A stretch of DNA of 25,284 bases from Ophioceras dolichostomum (taxonomy: Eukaryota; Ascomycota; Sordariomycetes; Magnaporthales; Ophioceraceae): the NCBI GenBank assembly GCA_003049485.1, contig PYST01000404.1, positions 6,546 through 31,829 of the forward strand. The letters are read 5' to 3'. Of the stretch, positions 19,828 to 25,284 are shown piece by piece. Made by a program: the position numbers and the translations under genes. Numbering within the stretch: position 1 is the stretch's first letter; the number at the start of each line of letters is the position of its first letter. The notes below the pieces were generated by a model. That model saw nothing but the letters and a program-made list of their open reading frames with translations. It ran no database searches and was not told the DNA's origin.

Positions 19828-20667
19828 TCACCCAATCATGCTCCTCTTCCGTCCTCGCATCCGTACATCCTCCAGCTTCTTCAACACCGGGCCGGCCTGC
19901 TTCAGCACCTCCTGGTAGCCCTTCAACAGCTCGGAGAAGAAGCTCTCGGCTCGCGGGTGCGTGCTGCCAAAGGCCCTTTCCAGCACGTACAGATCCACGG
20001 CCCTGTCCTCGTCGGAGGTGCTCTGGCTTGCGAGCCCGAAGTCGATAACCACCACGTCGCCGTCTAGCAGCTGCTCGCCGTCCTCGCCTTTACCTTCCCT
20101 GACGCTCGGACTTGGCCTCAGTATCATGTTGCTCGTAGTCAGGTCGCCGTGCACGACGCCGACGCGGTGTATGGCGCCGACCGCGGCGCCGACCCTCCTC
20201 ATGAGCGAAACCAGCCGTGGGTGTCCCTGGACAGAGTTGTCGTCGTCGTCGCCCTGCTGGCGCCGCAGCCACTCGTTCAGCCTTGCACGCACAGGCTCGC
20301 CTTCGATCCACTCCATCATCATCCAGCCGGCAGCTTCGTCAAGGGCGTAGACGGCAGGCACCACGGCGCCGGCGATGGAGGACGATGACGACGTTGAAGA
20401 GGCGACGGCATCACGGCGGCACTTGGTGAGGATGCGCGCCTCGGCCAGGATGCGCTGGCGCGTCAACCGGGCGTCGAGGACGGGGTGGCGGTACGGCTTC
20501 GAGGGCCGGTACTTTAGCGCGCATGGTAGGTCGGGCCGTAGGTAGGTCGTCTTGTAGAGCCGGCCCTCGGCGCCCTGGGCGATGAGTATTGGCGGGGCGC
20601 TGGCGGGGTATGTGAGGATTTTGGGCAGGGGGAAGGCGGAAGAGGGGTCAGTCGACCCCGCCGCCAT
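19828..20667 (-). CDS. BUD32: KEOPS complex atypical kinase/ATPase BUD32
   Basis: Single exon, 279 residues, close to the family size. BUD32 (PRPK/TP53RK) is the small atypical kinase of the KEOPS complex, where its ATPase activity supports Kae1 in making the t6A37 modification of ANN-decoding tRNAs. It has also been linked to telomere and transcription roles. Seen in order: a Gly-rich start IAQGAEGRLYK (29-39), the ATP-binding Lys in ALKYR (Lys52), ARLTRQRILAEARIL with Glu76, the catalytic loop HGDLTTSNM (173-181, Asp175 and Asn180), DFGLA (209-213) with the metal-binding Asp209, DLYVLERAF (226-233) and the basic C-terminus RGRKRSMIG, which in relatives carries a regulatory Ser. A Ser-rich run (90-97) and an Asp-rich loop (140-143) are local insertions. 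The start codon is the first ATG in frame and leaves a normal N-terminus. Confidence 0.95.
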   Translation of the reverse strand: MAAGSTDPSSAFPLPKILTYPASAPPILIAQGAEGRLYKTTYLRPDLPCALKYRPSKPYRHPVLDARLTRQRILAEARILTKCRRDAVASSTSSSSSIAGAVVPAVYALDEAAGWMMMEWIEGEPVRARLNEWLRRQQGDDDDNSVQGHPRLVSLMRRVGAAVGAIHRVGVVHGDLTTSNMILRPSPSVREGKGEDGEQLLDGDVVVIDFGLASQSTSDEDRAVDLYVLERAFGSTHPRAESFFSELLKGYQEVLKQAGPVLKKLEDVRMRGRKRSMIG

Positions 20668-22645
20668 GGTTTCTTTACCTGCCAGGCAGGCTGGGATTAA
20701 ACACAGTCGAGAGTTTGCGCGGCAAATAAAAAGGACAAGTCAAGCGGGGAGAAAACAAGCAAAGCACCAGTGTTTGTAGGGAGGCCTTAACGAAGCTTCG
20801 ATATTCGTGGAAGTGGTATCCGATATGGGGATCTGATAGGTGCACAATTCAGATCTGGCGTGCGTCACTGCTGCAGAATCCGCAGCCCCAGAACCTGATC
20901 GAACCGCCAATGCCCATCTGCCCAGCTCAACATGTTGCGCATACGGAGGTCGGTTGCAAAAGTGATGAGAATGAAGAACGGACAGTATGGTCACATAGAG
21001 TCACGTGTATTAACTGTGCTGGTATGAGCTTCCGTACTGTAATATCCCTGAATCCCAAGTGATTTCAGGTTATCTGTCCCTGAATGGAATCGCTAAACAC
21101 ATTTTTATGGCGATTTTAGCGTAGTAACAGCTTAAATTAAATACAGTAGATAAAACAGTACTAAATAAAGTGATCGCCGCCAAAAGACCGTGGCGCGGGC
21201 TACTTCACCCATGCGCCTTTCTCTCAACACTTCTGCAACCAACCTCCGTACCGTGCCTGGTGTCCCTCACAGAGGCCAATCTGGCCTGGCTTTCGGACCT
21301 TCTCACTTTCATGTTGTTACGGATGCTCATTGAAGGTGTCGTCGTCTGGGTAAGGTATTATTGATCGCACGAGACCGTTCAGTAGAGAAATAGGCCGAAC
21401 CGCAACCTTCATGCGTGCTTGCATGAGTGGCATTAGATAAAAAATATCATGGGAGGCCAGACTGGGCCGCAACGACTGCGTTGGGCGTCAACTGGCTTGC
21501 AGAAGGCTTCTGTGGTTCCTCATCGCGCTCGCAAATCAAACAGTGGCGAACGGCCCTCGCACAGCGGAGCCGGTCCAGTCGTGAGTCGCCTGAGCCCTGA
21601 GAGGCTGGAGGTTGCGGGCTGTCTGTCCCCTGAGAGGTCGTGTTAGTGTCGTGTCAGTTAACGAACGGATGAACTTAATAAGAGACGGCACAGACAAAAA
21701 CCGCAAGTCAGTTCCTCAGCCGTGCTCGACTTCATCTCTTCCAATCCACCTCCAATTCTCCCTCTTCCTCTCTCTCTCTCGTCACCCAAGTTCACGACGA
21801 TGCGATTGGGAGAACAAGCGTTCTCAGCCGATGATGCCGGACGCCACAACGATTGCCCCCGCCAATAACCTGGAAAAGGAAGGACGCGTCGCATCATCGC
21901 ATGTGACGGATGCATCTGCAGCTGCAGGGGCGAGAGGGAAGGGGGAGGGGAAAAAAAAAGAGGAGTCTTGAGAGGTGGCGTTTATTGGCCACAGAGCCAA
22001 GCGGCCACTGTTTGGTTCGGGGTGCGCGGTGAGCGAGACACTCATCCGCGGCGGAGGATACAGAAGAGAAGACAGAAGAGGAGAAGAGAAGAGATGGTAC
22101 CGATGAACGCACCAAGGACCCAAGGGCAAGCAAGGGGGGGCCAAGTGGAGCGAAGCAGCGGTCTGCAGCTCACTGCGTGATCCAGCGAGCCACAGCGGGC
22201 TCACTAACCTGGACGGTTTCCCTGTGCCTGCAGTCTAAGGTCGGTATTCAGTAGGTTAATTCTTCTTCCATCTTTTCTCTATTCCATGTCATCTTTCTAT
22301 TTCCTTATCTTGGAGTTCTAAAGCCTCTTGGAAGGAAGCGTGGGGTGTGTGTCACGATCTCAGTCTGCTGCCCGCGCACTCCGTCATCGTTTTCGCGGTG
22401 TTCTATTTGCATCACACCCACACCACCCAACTCTCAAGTGCCACCACCCCGAAAAAAAAACCCCCATCAAAAACTGCCAGCCCCCCCGAAGTTGCCGCCG
22501 AGGCCCGAACAGAGGACACGCATCTGCAGTCAAAACCACCGAAACGAAGGACCATGACACGAAGACGGCGGGATATACTCTGATCGCCAAAGTTCCTTCC
22601 ACAATTCAACTTCAAAGCCGCCGCGGCATCCGAGGAGAGCCTATA
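20668..22645. promoter_or_regulatory. Divergent region, BUD32 (-) and membrane-protein gene (+)
   Basis: Nearly 2 kb separate the two start codons. I found no recognisable ORF. An AT-richer patch at about 21040-21170 carries short direct and inverted repeats and may be an old transposon remnant. GA-rich DNA lies at 21930-22100. The frame of the downstream gene is open back to 22328 but has no ATG before 22646. Confidence 0.5.
21045..21160. repeat. AT-rich patch with short direct and inverted repeats
   Basis: TCCCTGAAT occurs at 21045-21053 and 21077-21085. CGCTAAA (21091-21097) and TTTAGCG (21115-21121) could form a 7-bp stem with a 17-base loop. ACAGTA occurs twice near 21143-21160. Base composition is more AT-rich than the surroundings. 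A relic of a small transposon is possible but not shown. Confidence 0.3.
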
Positions 22646-23719
22646 ATGTTCGACGCGGTCCGGCAGTGGACCCTCCTCCTCGTCCTGACCGCCTTTCTGC
22701 TGTCGGTGCTGGTGCTCGGCCAGATCGTCACCCGGTATGCGACGGCCTACCTCTCGGCCCCGGCCGAGGTCTCGGCCTTCCTGGACACGCTCGACTCGTC
22801 CGTCGAGGAGAACGAGTCGTACGACCACAACATAGCCCGCGTGCCCCTCCTCGAGGACAAGCTCCGGCTCGGCCGTTTGTTGCGCGATATCCAGAGGGCC
22901 GGGGACGACCTGCGCGAGGACATAGGTGCGCTTCTGGAGAAGCGGCCCCCCGCTGGAGCCGAGCCCCAGTCCGCCCAGGCTTCCGCCACCGCTACCAGCA
23001 CCGGAAACAAGGTCAGGAGAGGCGGTGGTGACGACGGAGAAGCCACCGACCCCAGCATCATAGAGACCAAGTCCGGCGGCGGAGTGATGCGGGCCAGGAG
23101 CAGCAGCGCCCCCGACGCGACAGCACCCAGCCCACGCCTGCGCTCCGGGGCCCGCTTCCTGTGGGCCGCGCGTCGGGCCGAGCTGTCGGAGCGCGTGCGC
23201 CGGCTCGACCTGCTGCGCATGAGGTTCCTAGTGGTGTACATGAGCATAGTGGCCGCGACAGCCACGGCGGCCGCCGAGAGGGTAGAGAAGAGCGCCGTCG
23301 TTGCGGCCTCATCGACGTCGTCGTCGCCCAGAGATCCGGAGAAAACCGCCGGCGCGGGTCGCGGGGCCCGGACCCCACCCCCGATGGCGCCGCACCTCCA
23401 CAACCACCATCTCATACACGCCTCGCATTCCTTCCCCGCCCTCGGCATGGCCGTCCCCGGCGCTGGCGCCGGCGCCGACGCGGACGGGCCGAAGCGCACC
23501 CCGCCCCGTCCACTGCGCCGCCTGACCACCCAGGCTATGGGCCATCTCGATCTCACCGAGCCCGACGACAGCGCCATGGTCACGAGCCCTGGCGGCAGCA
23601 CCCACCGCCTCGGCTGGGCCGACATCGTCCGGGAGCTTCAGGGCTCGCCGCTGATGCAGAAGCGGCATGCCAGTATCGAGAACGCCATGCGGAGGGACGC
23701 TAGGAGTATGACTCCGTGA
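22646..23719 (+). CDS. Uncharacterised single-pass membrane protein
   Basis: Single exon, 357 residues; the chosen ATG is the first in a frame open since 22328. I do not recognise a named family. Residues 9-28 form a strong hydrophobic helix (LLLVLTAFLLSVLVLGQ) near the N-terminus, followed by TRYATAYLSAPAEV. Residues 45-98 are charged and probably helical (TLDSSVEENESYDHN, LEDKLRLGRLLRDIQ). A Ser/Ala/Gly-rich linker (100-165) is followed by a second ordered block, LRSGARFLWAARRAELSERV and RRLDLLRMRFLVVYMSIVA (166-203). That block holds a weaker hydrophobic stretch at 194-205 that may be membrane-associated. The rest is Pro/His-rich and disordered, ending with a short conserved-looking block LGWADIVRELQGSPLMQKRH. 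Ordered blocks separated by low complexity and steady third-position GC support a real gene. Location and role are unknown. Confidence 0.75.
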   Translation: MFDAVRQWTLLLVLTAFLLSVLVLGQIVTRYATAYLSAPAEVSAFLDTLDSSVEENESYDHNIARVPLLEDKLRLGRLLRDIQRAGDDLREDIGALLEKRPPAGAEPQSAQASATATSTGNKVRRGGGDDGEATDPSIIETKSGGGVMRARSSSAPDATAPSPRLRSGARFLWAARRAELSERVRRLDLLRMRFLVVYMSIVAATATAAAERVEKSAVVAASSTSSSPRDPEKTAGAGRGARTPPPMAPHLHNHHLIHASHSFPALGMAVPGAGAGADADGPKRTPPRPLRRLTTQAMGHLDLTEPDDSAMVTSPGGSTHRLGWADIVRELQGSPLMQKRHASIENAMRRDARSMTP

Positions 23720-25284
23720 GAACTGCCTGCTATGTCACCCGGCCCCTCGTCCGACCTCCCTTTAGCCTCCAGCACCGCCGTCCTTTCTTCCTCCGCCTCC
23801 GATATCTTCTTCCTCCATATTCCTCTACTCCGACAGAAGAATTAGATGATACAACGACGAACGAATTCTCAAAAACGAGCTCTAGCATATCCACGGCGTT
23901 TGGTACATTACATCTCAGCGTAACCTCAGGGGACGTATTTTTCTTCGATTTCCATTCACTTTTCTCCTCTTGAATACCGTCGTTTGCTTCCCCGATTATC
24001 AGCGGACCCACACCCAACCACTCCATCTTACGCCTCACGGATCGATGGACGACTACGACGAACGAACAAAACCTACCTGCCTACCTACCTACGGACGAGG
24101 CCAAGCAAACCAACGACGAATGAAAGACAAAAAAAAGCAAACCTATGGCCACATATGGAAAAGATAATTTCACGACAATGCAATCACGATCAACGAACGA
24201 ACGGCTCCTCCCATCCCCATCAGCAGCGTCCTCTCACCCTCATTCATTCATTCCACTTCACAACGTTTCTTTCCAACACGCATTGACTTTCCTTCCATCT
24301 TCATGTTTGACTGATAGATACCCCCCCTTCATGTCTATTTTTCCTGCCCACCTTTTCACAATCCATCTGCCTAACTAATGCCGAGTCCGGCTCTCACCCA
24401 CTTTCCTTCTGACAGTCTTGTCTGTCTGTCGTTGTGTGCACATAGCTTCGCCCTATCACTGTTAATAGCTCCCCTTCTTCCCCGTCTACCCATTTGTGCG
24501 CCCTGTCCCCCATCAATCTATGTCATGTATGTTCCTAGATGTTTTCTAATATGATTTTCCATCCGGTCTCCCAATATAGCATTTCTGTCCACGAATCCAC
24601 CCACATTTATCACGCACCCCATAACTTCTCTATCGAGCTTCTTCCCGTGGTTTGCCATAGATCTACGCACCTGTGTATTCGACTCGGGTTTCTTAGCTTA
24701 GAATGAGCAAAGCCAAGTAGCCCACTAACGGCCTAGATAGGGAGAGTCAGAGAATACGAAGGATTTTAATACGAGGTCACATTGCGATTTCACTCTCCGC
24801 GGCCCCTTCTTCACGGATTGCGAGCCAGGTATGTTGTTGCGAAGCACGTGTGCAGCGAGCATTTATGGAATGATGTTTTATTTCGGCCTTCGTATGCCCA
24901 TTGGCCACGTCCTGCCGCCCTCGATAGCGACGACGGCTTCCCTGTTTCGCGACGTGATTTCACGTCTATGAGCAGGTACGCAGAGGCGACGGCCGTTTGC
25001 AAAATTACAAAGATAGAATACCTAGTAAGGCATGGTATGTAGGTAAGGTTATAGGTAATAAGAAGTATTACCAAGGTATCGGACGTTAGGAGCGGGAGAA
25101 AGAGAAAAGGAAGGTGGCGAGAGAGAAGGAGAGAAAGGAAGAAGGGCAACATTAGGAAAGTGAATACAAAAAAGTAGGTCGGCGCCTTGGGGGAGGTAAC
25201 GTGGCCACCCTAGAACCGGTGCAGCCCTAGAAACGGTGCAGTATCATATGATCTGCCCCAACCAAATTTCCCACCTCAACAAAT
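23720..25284. other. Right-end region without recognised genes
   Basis: These 1.56 kb begin with the 3' flank of the membrane-protein gene, CT-rich and then of mixed composition. Simple repeats include CTAC units (24078-24091) and GTCT units (24418-24430). A/G-rich DNA lies at 25085-25145. A 17-base tandem duplication lies near the right edge. No ORF resembles a protein. Confidence 0.5.
25208..25241. repeat. 17-bp tandem repeat, two copies
   Basis: CCCTAGAAMCGGTGCAG occurs twice head to tail, differing at one base (M = C in the first copy, A in the second). It is directly adjacent to the window end and could be the edge of a larger repeat or transposon. Confidence 0.8.

Noticed and set aside
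22747..23625. 292-codon minus-strand ORF opposite the membrane-protein gene
   Set aside because: It is Arg/Ser/Ala-rich, as expected for the complement of GC-rich coding DNA. The plus frame has a membrane helix and ordered blocks.

Overview
The window is nuclear DNA of a filamentous ascomycete (Pezizomycotina, most likely a Sordariomycete). The evidence is short introns of about 76-280 nt with GTRNGT-type donors and YAG acceptors, GC-rich coding sequence set in long CT-rich and microsatellite-rich intergenic DNA, and orthologues of fungal housekeeping proteins with the low-complexity Gly, Ala, Asp and Ser insertions common in that class. No bacterial, viral, plasmid or CRISPR features were seen. 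There is one 8-N assembly gap (12704-12711), and the window opens with a run of 14 G, which looks like a contig edge.

Layout, left to right. A 5'-truncated protein-lysine methyltransferase of the EFM6 type (+, 118-1294) has a 567-nt intron full of GACA/GTCC repeats. A 2.7 kb gene-free stretch leads to a secreted double-psi beta-barrel protein (+, 4020-5009). CCZ1, a subunit of the Rab7 exchange factor, lies on the minus strand (9285-6470). A carboxymuconolactone decarboxylase-family protein follows (+, 10295-11106). Then come two minus-strand genes: MAF1, the RNA polymerase III repressor (13594-12046, crossed by the gap), and the AP-1 clathrin adaptor sigma subunit (16413-15524). The last three genes are the regulatory subunit of glutamate-cysteine ligase (+, 17947-19355), the KEOPS kinase BUD32 (-, 20667-19828) and an unrecognised one-pass membrane protein (+, 22646-23719). 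The last 1.5 kb has no gene.

Exon structures were built by hand from splice signals and from family motifs that must join in frame. Three genes (MAF1, AP-1 sigma, GCL regulatory subunit) have very short first coding exons of 6, 11 and 26 nt, which automated annotation often misses.

The genes do not form a metabolic cluster. They are mostly conserved single-copy functions: translation and tRNA biology (EFM6, MAF1, BUD32), vesicle traffic (CCZ1, AP-1 sigma) and glutathione synthesis (GCL modifier). The adjacency looks like ordinary chromosomal linkage. I found no convincing new biological system. The least explained items are the orphan membrane protein, the secreted His-rich DPBB protein, a minus-strand ORF with a single internal TAG downstream of AP-1 sigma, the gap inside MAF1, and a 17-bp tandem repeat at the right edge.
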